A stretch of DNA of 64,000 nt. It comes from Emiliania huxleyi CCMP1516 (Eukaryota > Haptophyta > Isochrysidales > Noelaerhabdaceae). Of the stretch, positions 44,429-55,377 are shown piece after piece. The DNA is taken from contig NW_005199601.1 of assembly GCF_000372725.1 (NCBI RefSeq), forward strand, positions 715,788 to 779,787. The letters are read 5' to 3'. Below the pieces are notes generated by a model. That model saw only the letters and a list, made by a program, of their open reading frames with translations. It made no database searches and had not been told where the DNA came from. Position numbers and translations under genes: made by a program. Numbering within the stretch: position 1 is the first letter of the stretch; every line of letters begins with the position of its first letter.

Positions 44429-47400
44429 TCAGGCGCGCTGCTCGACGCGCGACTCGAGCGCCTTGAGCTCCTTGAGCTCCATGACATACCTACAGGTGCA
44501 GTCGCGCCGCGGTCAAGTCCGCCGCCCTGACGTGGCGTGTGCCCGACGCGAGGCGGCGCGGTCGCACCGCTGCGGCGTGAGCAGCGCGGTCGCGCCGAGC
44601 ATCACGTCGCACCCCATCTCGCGCCCAAGCTCGTGCAGCTCCCGTGCCTCCGCGTACGTCACGCCGCCCGCCACAAAGACGACCAGACGCCGCCCTCCTA
44701 CGCGCAACCGCCACGTCGCCTGAGAGGGCGGACTTGGCACGCGGGCCGCTCCGCGAGCGAGAGGGGCGGTGCCGCCCCCCGCTCCGCCCGCCGCGCCGGC
44801 GGGCTCGGCCGCCGCGTCCGTCGCCCAGCTGGGCAGCCCGGCCGCCTCGTGGGTCGGCGTCGCCGCGGCGCTGGCGGCGAGATGTGGCCTCATGTACCTG
44901 GCGGTGTGAGTGGTGGGTGTGAAGACTATAGCCCGGCTATAGTCGCGCTCTGCCGGCGTGCGTACGAGCTCACTAGTCTAGAGCTCGCACTAGAGGCTGT
45001 CCTCGCATTCGCCTTTCTGGGGCCCAGCGCTGGCTTCTGACTGCCGTCGCTGTCTCTCTCCCTTGTCGACTGTCTGTGTGCGTGTGCGGTCTTGGGCCCC
45101 GGGGCTGTGTCTTTGCGTGAAGCGGCCAGCGTCTGGGGGCGGGAAGTCGGCTGGCCCAGCCGCGTGTTCAGAGCACCGCGTGAGGGCGAGGGCTAGGGGG
45201 ACAGGGAGTGCAGCGGAGTACGGCCGGAGACGACGGGAGACGCATCCTCTCGAGCGCTGCTCGGGGGAGGCACGGGCCAGTACCTCGCCATCTCTCGCCG
45301 TCTAGGCACGAGACAGGGGGGGGAGAGGGGGAGAGGTTCCGCTTCTAGGGGTGTGGCACGGGAAGTCGTCCGACGAAAGCTCGCCGGAGAGAGCGCGCTG
45401 CGCCAGGCTGCGTAGCGGCGGCGTGAAGCGCGAGACGTCGTACCCCGACTCGCGCACGGGTGCGGCGGACGCGGCGGGCTCAACAGCCGGCTCCGGCTGC
45501 TTTCTCTGCGGCGGCTTTGGCGGCTTGAGTCCGTGCGTCAGGTTGACGTTGAGGTGGAAGAGGTTGAGGATGGCAACCTGGCGGGCGGGGCGGGGGCGGG
45601 GGGAGGGGGGGGGGAGGTGGTGTGGGTGGGTGGGGTGGGGTGGGGTGGGGTGGGGGAGGGGGCTCTGGCCAGGCTGCACGTGCAGAGCGGGTGGTGGGGG
45701 GGCGGGGGTGTGCTCCTGGTCCTCTGGCTGGATGCCCGCCAGCTCGAAGAGCTCGCGCCGCACCTCGGGCTTGATCCCCTCCTGCTCACAGCGAGGGGGT
45801 GTGAAGAGACGCCGTTCACAGCCTCGCGCCCCCCACGGCCGCGTGGTCCCCGCTCCTGCGTCACCACGTACACCATCAGCAGCCTCAGCGCGTCGATCGG
45901 CGAGCGCGCCGTCGCGTCGTCGGCGAGGAGGGAGCGCAGGTCGGCGAGCGGGGAGGTGCACGGCTTGCCGTCCGGGCTGCTGCCGCACGCCATCGCCTGC
46001 TCGAGCAGCGCCGCCGCCTGTGGAACGGAGGAGGGGAGAGGGGAGTCGGGAGGGAGGGAGAGGGGGGGGAAAGAAGAGGAGGAGAGGGGAGGGGGAGGAG
46101 GAGGGGAAAGGGAGAGAGGAGAGGAGAGGACACAGAAGACGACGGGGAGGAGAGATCAAGCTCCCGCCTCGAGCCCGAAGGCCTCGTAGCGCGAGACGAG
46201 CTCGGAGACGAGGGAGATGTGCAGCGACCAGCGCCCCATCGCCTCTTGGAACTTCGGCATCGCGCGCAGCCCGGCGGCCATCTCCGACAGGTCGGCGTTG
46301 CCGCTCGCGAGGCCGGCCGACGCCTCGTTGTCTCGTAGAAAGGCCTTGTAGTCCGCGTCGAGCTCGACCGTGAGGTCTGCGATGTGCATGTGCCGGTAGC
46401 GCAGCCAGAGCGGGTCCGCCTCGTTGAGAAGGACCTGCAGGGAGAGTTCCGAGAAGCTTCCGAGAAGCTTCCGACACCCACGCGTTGGTCGCGCCACCTC
46501 GGCGGCCCTTCTCGCCGCCTGGTACTCTCTCGGCTCCTCTCGGGCCACCTCGGGTGACCTCGGGTGATCTCGGGTGATCTCGGGCCATCTCGGGTGATCT
46601 CGTGGTGATCTCGGGTGATCTCGGGCCACCTCGGGCCATCTCGGGCCACCTCGGGCCATCTCGGGTGATCTCGGGTGATCTCGGGCCACCTCGGGCGATC
46701 TCGGGTGATCTCGGGCCATCTCGGGTGATCTCGGGTGATCTCGGGCCATCTCGGGCCTCCACCTCCTTCGAGAGGCTCTGCCCGCTGTTGCCGACGTACG
46801 TGTAGCGGTAGCGGTCGCCCTCAGCGACGGGGAGCAAGTCGTGCACCATCGCCTGGTAGGTGAACTCGTGCAGCAGCGGCGAGAGCGGGTCGAAGGCGCG
46901 GTCGAGCACGAGCAGCAGGGGCGGCGGCGCGCCGCTCGCCGCCTCCTCAACCGCCGGGAGGGCGCCCGCCCGATCGAGCGCGTCGAGCTTCTCCTGCAGG
47001 TGCAACTCTCGCTGAGGCGATCTCGCGTGATCTCGGGCGATCTCGCGTGATCTCGCGTGATCTCGCGTGATCTCGCGCGATCTCGAGGCGGCTCCTGCGT
47101 GGCGCAGGCGATGGCGGCGGCGACGGCGGAGGTAGCGGCGCGCACGATCGGTGCGGCGCCGAGGGTGGTGAAGAGGGTGGCAAGCGAGGTGCCGATCTTG
47201 TGCACCTGCGCGGGCGTGTCGGGGACGCGTCGTGGGCGTGTCGTGTGCGTGTGTCGTGGACGTGTCGTGGGCGTGTCGTGGGCGTGTCGTGGGCGTGTCG
47301 TGGGCGCGTCGTGGGCGTGTCGTGTGCATGTCGTGGGACGTGTCGTGTGCGTGTGTCGTGGACGTGTCGTGGGACGTGTCGTGTGCGTGTCGTGGACGTG

Positions 47401-48514
47401 TCGTGCGCGTGTCGTGTGCGTGTCTGGTGGGGAACGGACGCTGATGCCGGCGCACTTGTGGATGGATGAATGGATGAATGAATGATGTGTGGCTTCGGTG
47501 TGAGTCGACAGATGAGGCGACGTGTGGTCCCGATCCGGGCACCGTGGAGAGAGAGAGAGTGAGGTGAGGAGAGTGTGAGGTGGGGAGAGTGAGCTGCGGT
47601 GTGGGGAGAGAGTGAGTCGAGGAGAGCACCTCGTGCAGCCTCGCGCGCTTGGCCGGCTTGTCTGTGTCGATGCGGAAGAGTGTCGCGAGGGCAGACGGGG
47701 CGCCTTCGGGGGGGAGAGGCGGCGATTGGGAGGAGGAGATAGAGGCGGCAGGGAGGAGGAGGAGGAGGAGGAGGAGGGGAGGAGCAGCTGCGGCGAGAGG
47801 GAGGGAGGAGCAGCTGCGGCGAGAAGCGCGCCCGGCGAGGGGGAGATATGGGGAGATGCGGCGGGGAGATATGGCGAGAAGCGCGCCCGGCGAGGGGGAG
47901 ACAGCAAAGAGGTCGGCCTCGCGGAGCGAGAACTCGAGGTGCACCTCCTTGAAGGAACGGACCCGTGGCATCGCTGGCGAGGCCTTGAGCTTGGCGACCA
48001 GCGCGTCCGACACGCGCGACGAGAAGAAGAGGTGCGCGCTGGCGTACGCGGGAGCCTTTGGGTTGCGAAAGTCGTCGATGAGGCGGCCGAGCGACTCGAC
48101 CGACGGGGTGAGGAAGTAGAGCGCGGGCAGCGAGGTCAGCTGCTGCCGGCGCAGGTAGTTTCCGTCCGGCCCTCGCATCGTGATGTGCTCCACCAGGTGC
48201 ACGCCCGCCTCCATCAGCTCCGACACGCGGAAGAGCGACGAGATGACGGGCATGGTGACGCCGTCGACCAGCAGGACCGCCCCGCAGGGCATCGCGCGCA
48301 GCGTCCCGAACACCTCTGACACCAGGCGCTGCCTCGCGCGGTCGCGCAGCGACGGGCCGCCAGAGCCCGACGGCGGCCCGTCTCGCGCAGACACGCGCTC
48401 GAGGCTGTACACATCGGCGTAGGCCGCGAGGCTGGACCCGGCCGGCGCGTCGGCGGCCGGGCCAGCCTCGACCGCCTCCGCCTTCTTTTTTCGCCGGAAG
48501 AGCGAAGGGGGCAT
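44429..48514 (-). CDS. Sec1/Munc18-family vesicle fusion regulator
   Basis: SM proteins bind syntaxins and assembling SNARE complexes in membrane fusion. From the ATG at 48514: MPPSLFRRKKKAEAVEAG, then AVLLVDGVTMPVISSLFRVS, LVEHITMRGP, ALYFLTPSVESLGRLIDDFR, AHLFFSSRVSDALVAKL, LLLVLDRAFDPLSPLLHEFT, YQAMVHDLLP, YRHMHIADLTVELDADYKAF, MPKFQEAMGRWSLHISLVSE, SPIDALRLLMVYVV, a linker, and VVFVAGGVTYAEARELHELG...TALLTPQ. The last exon YVMELKELKALESRVEQRA ends at 44429. The order matches Munc18 from end to end. Introns carry 10-11-bp arrays (46540-46760, 47023-47092, 47205-47430). Some junctions are GT-AG (the last one, at TPQR) or GC-AG (GLE/AAALLEQ); others require a GA donor after CAG. No frame break is needed in the parts I could read. 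Confidence 0.92.
46540..47430. repeat. Intronic 10- and 11-bp arrays in the Sec1 gene
   Basis: 46540-46760: unit GATCTCGGGT with GGCCATCTCG variants. 47023-47092: unit GATCTCGCGT. 47205-47430: unit GTGTCGTGGGC with GTGTCGTGTGC variants. The 46.7-47.0 kb part between the arrays is coding. Confidence 0.9.
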
Positions 48515-49064
48515 CGCACGAGCTTGTAAGAAGAAGGCCGAGGCGAGGCGGCCGTCGAAGGCCGTCAAGGAGGGCCGGCCGAAAAAAAAAAGGCGGCGGT
48601 TCTCACCGGCCCTCGCCAACGCCTCAAAAGTGGCGCAGAGTGAGGCGGCGCACCGAGCGAGCGCGAATAAAAAATCATTTCCGCCGCCCCGCCGCCGTGC
48701 TCCTCGCCAGCGGAGCGCGTCCCATCTCCGCCGCGGGGGCCGCCAAACCCGGCCTGGCACGACAAGGGCGCGGACTGGCACACTCACGAAAAGAATTTGC
48801 ATTACGTTGCTGTGAAGGGAAAGGTTGTTTCACTTGTTGTTTCATGCGAAGCTCGGCGCCTGTCCTGTTGCCGAATCGTTTTCACAGTGTGGCTATCTCA
48901 GAGTACGCGAGTCGGCTGGCTATCTCGGTCAGACGCCATCCAGGCGCTCGCTTCCACTCGGCCTCGGCCCAGGCGCACCCCGCGTCCGCTGACTCACCCC
49001 GCGTCCATTCGCAGGCGCGCGAGATCGATCCGTGTGCCTCCCGCGTCCTCTGGCACAACGCACC
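48515..49064. other. Divergent promoter region between Sec1 (-) and a glycosyltransferase (+)
   Basis: Contains AATTCTTTTCG on the minus strand (48797-48787) about 280 bases upstream of the Sec1 ATG. A 60-base stretch (about 48602-48664) is repeated at about 58292-58356. Confidence 0.5.
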
Positions 49065-50636
49065 ATGCGGGTCCTCATCTTTTGCGTCGGCACCCGAGGT
49101 GACGTCGAGCCCTTCATCGCGCTGGCGCGGGCGGCTGAGGCAGCCGGGCACGACGCTTTGGTCTGTTCGACGCATGAGCACGAGGACCTCTGCGCACGTT
49201 CCAAGGTCTCGTTTGCGTCCGTCGGCGAGTCCATCGCAGATGATCCAGAGATGTTCAAGATCGCTTCGACATCTCTGGCCGCATTCGAGGCGGGGAAGAT
49301 CACTGCCGCCGAGATGCAGAAGCAGCAAATGGCCATGCTGACGACCGTCCTCGGTCGCGTCAGCCTTCCGCATTCACGGGCCCTCATGGCGATTCTGGAC
49401 GCCGCGGCCTCGGAAGGAAAGCCCTTCGACCTCGCGATCGCAACCATACTCGGCCACCGGAGTATTCAGCCGCACCTTGAAGCTCGTAACCTCGTCTTGA
49501 TGCTCGTCGATCTCCAGCCCATCTTCCGGACGAACTACGGCAACCTGCCGATGCAAGGAAGGGCGGAGGGCTTCCTCGGCTCGAACCTGATGTGGTGGTA
49601 TCGCAAGGCCATATGGGGCGCATTCCAGCGACTAGTGTGGGGCGCATTCCTCAAGAAGAATGTCAACGAGAGTCGCACGCTCGCGGGCCTTGACACGCTG
49701 TCGTACGTCAGCGAGTACTATGCGCGCATGCACCGCGCGCCGACGATTCTGGGCTATCTTGAGGAGCTCACGCCGACGCCATACCCGCCAAAAACGAACG
49801 AGCTACGCGACGTGCGCGCACAGGGCGTCTTGATGCTCGACGACCACGCCCGATCGAAGCGCGAGGCGCTACCCGCCGACCTCGAGGCTTTCCTCGCAGC
49901 AGGGCCACCTCCCGTTTACATTGGCTTTGGCTCGATGCGCCTCGCCGCGCGCCACGTGACGACGGTCGTGCTGCAGGCATTTGTCGTCGGCTCGAGCCCC
50001 CCCCCCACATCTTTCCCTTTTTCTCACGTGTGCTGCGCACCGGCTCACGTTTTGCCCGCGTGTGCGCGCAGGCCGTGAAGCAGGCGGGCGGGCGCTGCGT
50101 GCTCGCGGCCGGCTGGGCGGAGCTTGGCACGCATCAGCTCGACCCGGCGTCTGATGGCACCGCAGAGCTGCTCAGCTTCGCCAAGTCGAGCGTCTTCGAG
50201 ATTTCGAGCGTCGACCACCGGATGCTGCTCCCGCGGTGCGCGAGCGCCGTCTGCCATGCGGGCGCGGGCACGTTTGCCGCGGTCCTCCTCGCGGGCATCC
50301 CGATCATCGCGTGCCCGTTTGCGTTCGATCAATTCGATTTCGCGCGTGCGGGCGTCGGCGCCGGTGTATCGCCTGGCTTCGCGCCACTCGGCCGACGTGC
50401 TTGCAGATCTCATCCTCAAGGCGGCCGCCGAGCGGCCGCAGATGGAGCCCAATCTCAAGCGCATCCAGGCGGCCATGTCGCCGCCCGATCGAACCGCCAA
50501 GGCCGCCGTCGCCGCCATGGTGGACGTCCTGCGTGAGCACAAGGAGGAGTCGATGTGGACGCGGCCCGTGCCCGAGGATATACAGCCGATCCGCTTCAGC
50601 ATGGGGGACGCCATGTCCATGTGCCTGTCGCGTTGA
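49065..50636 (+). CDS. UDP-glycosyltransferase (GT1/GT28-like, sterol glucosyltransferase type)
   Basis: Starts MRVLIFCVGTRGDVEPFIAL, the N-terminal G-T-RGDV-P motif of sterol/flavonoid-type glycosyltransferases, which transfer a sugar from a nucleotide sugar to a lipid or small-molecule acceptor. Later PPPVYIGFGSM and CHAGAGTFAAVLLAGIPIIA give the C-terminal donor-binding domain. Exon 1 is 49065-49976. The intron 49977-50071 (95 nt) is GC-AG with GCAGGC at both borders and joins VLQ to AVKQAGGRCVLAAGW. A frame break near 50370 is needed to continue into RLASRHSADVLADLILKAAA and the stop at 50634-50636, so the assembled gene is interrupted by an indel or is decaying. Start choice: the first ATG in a frame that opens at 49032. 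Confidence 0.82.
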
Positions 50637-51111
50637 GGCCAACTCGACCACGGGCGGCACGGTCATGATGTGCCGGAGCTCAGCCCGCGCGGGCGATGGA
50701 TGGCATGCTCTTGTCTCGCTCCTATAGCAGAAACAGTAGGGGGAGGGCTCCCAGGGCTTGGAGTTTTTTCAGTTGCAACCATTTCGAGATCCACACACTC
50801 CCTATTGCTATAGCCTATACCCTATGCCTAACACAGATCTATCTGTGATCTGAAGAAAGGAAACAAGGGTTGACAAGGGGAGGGGCTAGTGCCATTTCAC
50901 TCTGACACGCTAATCTTGAAAACGTCTCCAACGGAGCTCCGTGTTGCTTCCAGCGCCCACACGCCCCGCCCTACACACCCACACGCCCGCGAGCCCGCTC
51001 TGCCCCCCCCCCCCCCCCTCTCCCTCGCCTCCTTTGTGGGCCGCCGCACAACACTCACCCAGTCTTGGAAGAAGAGAAGTAAAATTCTTCTTTGCACGAC
51101 ACTGGGCGGCA

Positions 51112-51146
51112 CGGGACTGGCGCGCATTGGCACTAACACAGGTACA
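51112..51146 (+). repeat. 35-base dispersed box, copy 2
   Basis: Starts CGGGACTGGCGCGCATTGGC and continues with CACTAACACAGGTACA. It matches 42471-42505 with two differences and 57814-57780 (inverted). AATTCTTCTTTGCACG lies about 30 bases before it. 50637-51111 holds no gene. Confidence 0.7.
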
Positions 51147-51322
51147 CCACGGGAGCCGTAAGAAAAAGAAAGAAAACAGAGAAAGGAAGAATGGGAAGGC
51201 ACTCCACGCACCGGAAATTCTTCTTCGCAAGGGTGGCGATCGGCTCGGCTGGAAGGGGGCTTTTGTCGCCTTCGGCAACACCGAGAGGGCGCTGCTCGAC
51301 TTAGTGTTAGGGGGCATGCTGC

Positions 51323-52113
51323 ATGGCCCCGGCCCGAAGGGGGGGGGAAGGGGGGAGGGAAGCTGAAGATTCAAAAGCCGAAGCCGCGGCCGCCGAAAAA
51401 GAAGAGGGGGAGAGTGAGGGGGAGGCGGAGGCGGGGGCACCTGTGACGGCCCGCTACGAGAAGGGCGACTACCGGTTCGCGCGGGAGAAGAATTGCGACC
51501 TGCGTTTGCTCGACTTCGAGACGTTCGGCGGCTTCGGGGACGGCGTCCGCGAAATTCTTCGGCAGGCGGCGGACCAGCTGAGTAACAAACTTTCGCACGC
51601 TCAGCACCTCGATGAGGTCACATGGACCACCAAGAACTGGCACGGGCTGCAGATGCAGCGCTTGTCTGTCGTTCTCCACACCGCCGTGGCGTGGCAGACG
51701 GTGAACGAGCTAGCGTGCGGGGACAGCGGCATTGTGCACGGTGCTAAGTGCATTGCCGTTCTCAACGGAGTCGCTTAGGCGGCTCCGGTGGTGTGCCGGT
51801 GATAGTACTAGCACGCGCCAGTTCGCACCTGTGTCGAGCCTGTCTGCTGTGAGAGTGAGTTCTTGGAGCACTTGGAGTGCAGTCATTAACCGCACATCCA
51901 GGGCCGGGGAACTAAGAAAGAAAGAAAGAAAGAAAACAGACAACCCAAGGGAGGGATGGGAGGACGGCACGCCGCCACCACACAGGGATTTTAAGGAGAG
52001 GGGTGTGATGCGCTAGCCGTCGCCCGGGGAGCTAAGAAAAAGAAAGAAAGAAAACAGACAGCCCAAGGGAGGGATGGGAGGACGGCACGCCGCCACCACA
52101 CAGGGAGCTAAGA
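51323..52113 (+). mobile_element. Retroelement-like 3' end: short ORF plus duplicated (GAAA)n tail
   Basis: The 151-codon frame (51323-51778) contains CDLRLLDFETFGGFGDGVRE, SNKLSHAQHLDEVTWTTKNW and LQMQRLSVVLHTAVAW. I associate this type of tail with the C-termini of algal reverse-transcriptase proteins, but no RT core is present, so the assignment is inference. The 3' region carries CTTGGAGCACTTGGAGTGCA, (GAAA)n and a GGGATGGGAGGACGGCACGC block, which is tandemly duplicated (51909-51990 and 52029-52112). A related tail lies at 28026-28155. Confidence 0.45.
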
Positions 52114-52156
52114 AGCGCAGACACTTCTGTTGTTTAAATTCTTCTTCGCTGCCGCC

Positions 52157-53983
52157 ATGAGCGGCGCCATCAGCCTCGTGCCCGCCGACCTTCGCCAGGG
52201 CGACCTGGGCTCGCTGCGCGCCCTCCTCGCCGGGTGGACGCGCGGCCCGGCACTCACGGCCATGCTCGACGCGCGCCTCGAGGCCGCGAAAAAGCACACG
52301 CTGCTTACTATCGCCGCTCTGCACGGGCAGGCCGACGCCGTGCGGCTGCTGCTCGAGAGCGGCGCGAGCGTGGGGGCGACGACGGGCCGTGGCTCCACCG
52401 CGCTGGCCATCGCGTGCCTGGAGGGCCAGCTCGAGTGCGTGCGGCTGCTCCTCGGCGCCAACGCTGACGCCGACCAAGCTGTACATTGCGTGCGAGAAGG
52501 GCCAGCTCGAGTGCGCCCGGCTGCTCCTCGGCGCAAGCGCGGCGATCAACCAAGCCAAGGACACCGGCGCGACGCCACTGTTCATCGCGTGCCAGAATGG
52601 CCGCCTCGAGTGCGCCCGGCTGCTCCTCGGCGCAAGCGCGGCGGTCAACCAAGCCAAGAACAGCGGCGGCACGCCGCTGTACATCGCGTGCGAGCACGGC
52701 CAGCTCGAGTGCGTGCGGCTGCTTCTCGGGGCCGGCGCGGCGGTCAACCAAGCCAAGCAGAATGGCGCCACGCCGCTGCACATGGCGTGCCAGGAGGGCC
52801 AGCTCGAGTGCGTGCGGCTGCTCCTCGGGGCCGGCGCGGCGGTCAACCAAGCCAAGGACGGGGGCTTCACGCCGCTGTTCATCGCGTGCCAGCAGGGCCA
52901 CCTCGACACCGCCCGGCTGCTCCTCGAGGCTAGCGCGGCGGTCAACCAAGCCAAGGACGGGGGCTTCACGCCGCTGTTCATCGCGTGCGAGAACGGCCAA
53001 CTCGAGTGCGCCCAGCTGCTCCTCGGCGCCAACGCTGACGCCGACCAAGCTAAGGATGACGGCGCCACGCCGCTGTACATTGCGTGCGAGAAGGGCCAGC
53101 TCGAGTGCGCCCGGCTGCTCCTCGGCGCAAGCGCGGCGATCAACCAAGCCAAGGAGTGCGGCTGCTCCTCGGGGCCGGCGCGGCGGTCAACCAAGCCAAG
53201 GACGGGGGCTTCACGCCGCTGCACATGGCGTGCTACCAGGGCCACTCCGCCGTCGTGCTCTGCCTGCTGCGGGCGGGCGCAGACGCAGCGGCGCGCACCT
53301 CGGCCGGGCGTACGGCGCTGCAGCTGGCCAAGGAGAAGGGCCACACCGAGTGCGAGCGCGCCTTTGAGGCGGCGGCGAGGGAGGCGAAGAGAGCGGAGAT
53401 TGAGGCGAAGGTGGAGAGGGCAGTGGCCGAGAGGGCGGCGGCAGAGAGGGTGGAGGCCGAGAGGGCGGCCGAGGAGGCTGCGGCGGCGCTGCTGGCGGAG
53501 GAGGAGTCGGAGAAGTGCGCCGAGGAGAAGAAGAAGGGCAAGAAGAGGGGCAAGAAGAAGAAGCAGGGCGGCGGGGGCGGCGCTGGGCCGTCGCAAGAGC
53601 CCGAGGCGCCGGCAGAGGAGGCGGCGGAGGAGGCGGTGGCGGCGGCGGAGGAGGCGGAGCTTGCGGCGGCGCTCGAGGAGAGCGCGAGGCTGGAGGAGGG
53701 GAGGCGGGCGGCGGAGGCGCAAGGGTCGTCCTCGGCTGCAGAGGCGCCGGCTCCGAGGGAGGAGGAGCCGCCGGCCGACTTCATCTGCCCGATCACGACC
53801 GAGCTCATGAGTGACCCGGTGATGGCGGCGGACGGGCATTCTTACGAGCGGTCGGCGATCGAGCGCTGGCTCGCGACCAAGTCGACGAGCCCGATGACGG
53901 GCGAGGCGCTCGTGCACACCTTTCTCGCCCCCAACCACATGGTGCGCCGGCAGATCCGGGAGTGGGAAGAGGCGCGGGCTTGA
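52157..53983 (+). pseudogene. Ankyrin-repeat protein with C-terminal U-box, two frame-breaking deletions
   Basis: Starts MSGAISLVPADLRQGDLGSL, paralogous to the gene at 6398. Ankyrin repeats follow. A Lys/Glu/Ala helix (KCAEEKKKGKKRGKKKK) comes next and then a U-box: PADFICPITTELMSDPVMAA, GHSYERSAIERWL, SPMTGEALV. The U-box recruits E2 enzymes, so an intact protein would be an E3 ubiquitin ligase. The frame breaks at 52480/52481, where 23 bases present in the sister repeat at 53050-53072 are missing, and near 53155, where part of a repeat is missing. Both breaks lie at repeat junctions, as expected for slippage or for collapse of near-identical repeats in assembly. AATTCTTCTTC lies 20 bases before the ATG. 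Confidence 0.75.
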
Positions 53984-54251
53984 TCGCGATCGGTCGAGCG
54001 GGGTGGGTGCAGGGTCTCTCGGAACTGCCGCGGTTGGGCCTTGAGCGTTGAGGACCGCTGGGCTCGACGTGTGTCGTGGCCAGCGCCACACAGTTTCGAA
54101 AACATAGGTGCGTGACGCAAAATAAGAGCTGCGGCCGTACACGTCAGTGTATTGTCTATGATGGACAGAGTGGCTTCGTGAAGGATGGATATTGAAAAAC
54201 ATTCGAACAAAGAAAAAGCGACGGAGGAACCGGCAGAGGATGCAGTGACGT

Positions 54252-54592
<341 letters not shown>

Positions 54593-55377
54593 GTGGACAC
54601 TCGACAGACTGAGATACCGCCGCACGCGTGCTATGAGGTGCTTTGCGGCGCACGGCGCACCACTGAGTCTCCAGACTCCAACCGACAAAAGCCCGCCCCC
54701 CGCCCCCACCCCCCGGACAGAAAAGCCCTCATGCACCGAACCGTACTGTAATCGTACTCGTCCAGTCCGCCCGCCGCCTCCCGGATCCGGTACTGTGATC
54801 TGTGATCTGTGATCTGTGAGGGTCCGCCCGCAGGCGCATTTTGTATACCGAGGCGGTGCCCGGTGCCGAGCGCAGGCAGAGCCCGCAGGTCGGACCTTAA
54901 GACAGCGTTGTAGATACCTGGGCGAGGGTGGTGGCGTCCCCGAGGGTTTCAGCCACACAGCTACCATTGGAACGCGACCCACACAAAGCACCAAAGTTAG
55001 GCATACCCCCCGGCGCAGTGTCCCCCGCTATGTGTCGCCGTTCGTCGGGGCACGCTATCCTGTGCAGTCAGGGCAAGTGGGGGCGGGGTGGACAGCCCAG
55101 GCCTTTTTGTTTCCTGGGACCTCTCTGCCCAGTCCGGGGGTGCGTCGAACCTTCCATCACCCTGGGAACGTCCGGGTGTTGGAAGTAAAGCGGATATATT
55201 ACTTTCAACAACCGCCAACGCACCTGAAAAAAGAAAGTCCTTGGCCGCTCGATATTGAGGCCGGCCCCTGCGGACCCCATGCCTCCTCCCCGCCCCACTC
55301 TTTCTCGGCAGACAAGCTCGAAGCTGAAGGGTCCAGATGTACAGTGCAGCAATGCCAATGGCCTGGGCCGGCGGCTC
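54593..55377. other. No gene seen
   Basis: Spacer downstream of the MFS gene; (TGTGATC)n at about 54796-54820. Open frames unsupported. Confidence 0.45.

Noticed and set aside
46540..46760. A repetitive peptide (RSPEMARDHP) read continuously through the Sec1 gene as one 1166-codon frame
   Set aside because: The arrays interrupt blocks that are contiguous in Munc18 proteins, so the continuous frame crosses introns.
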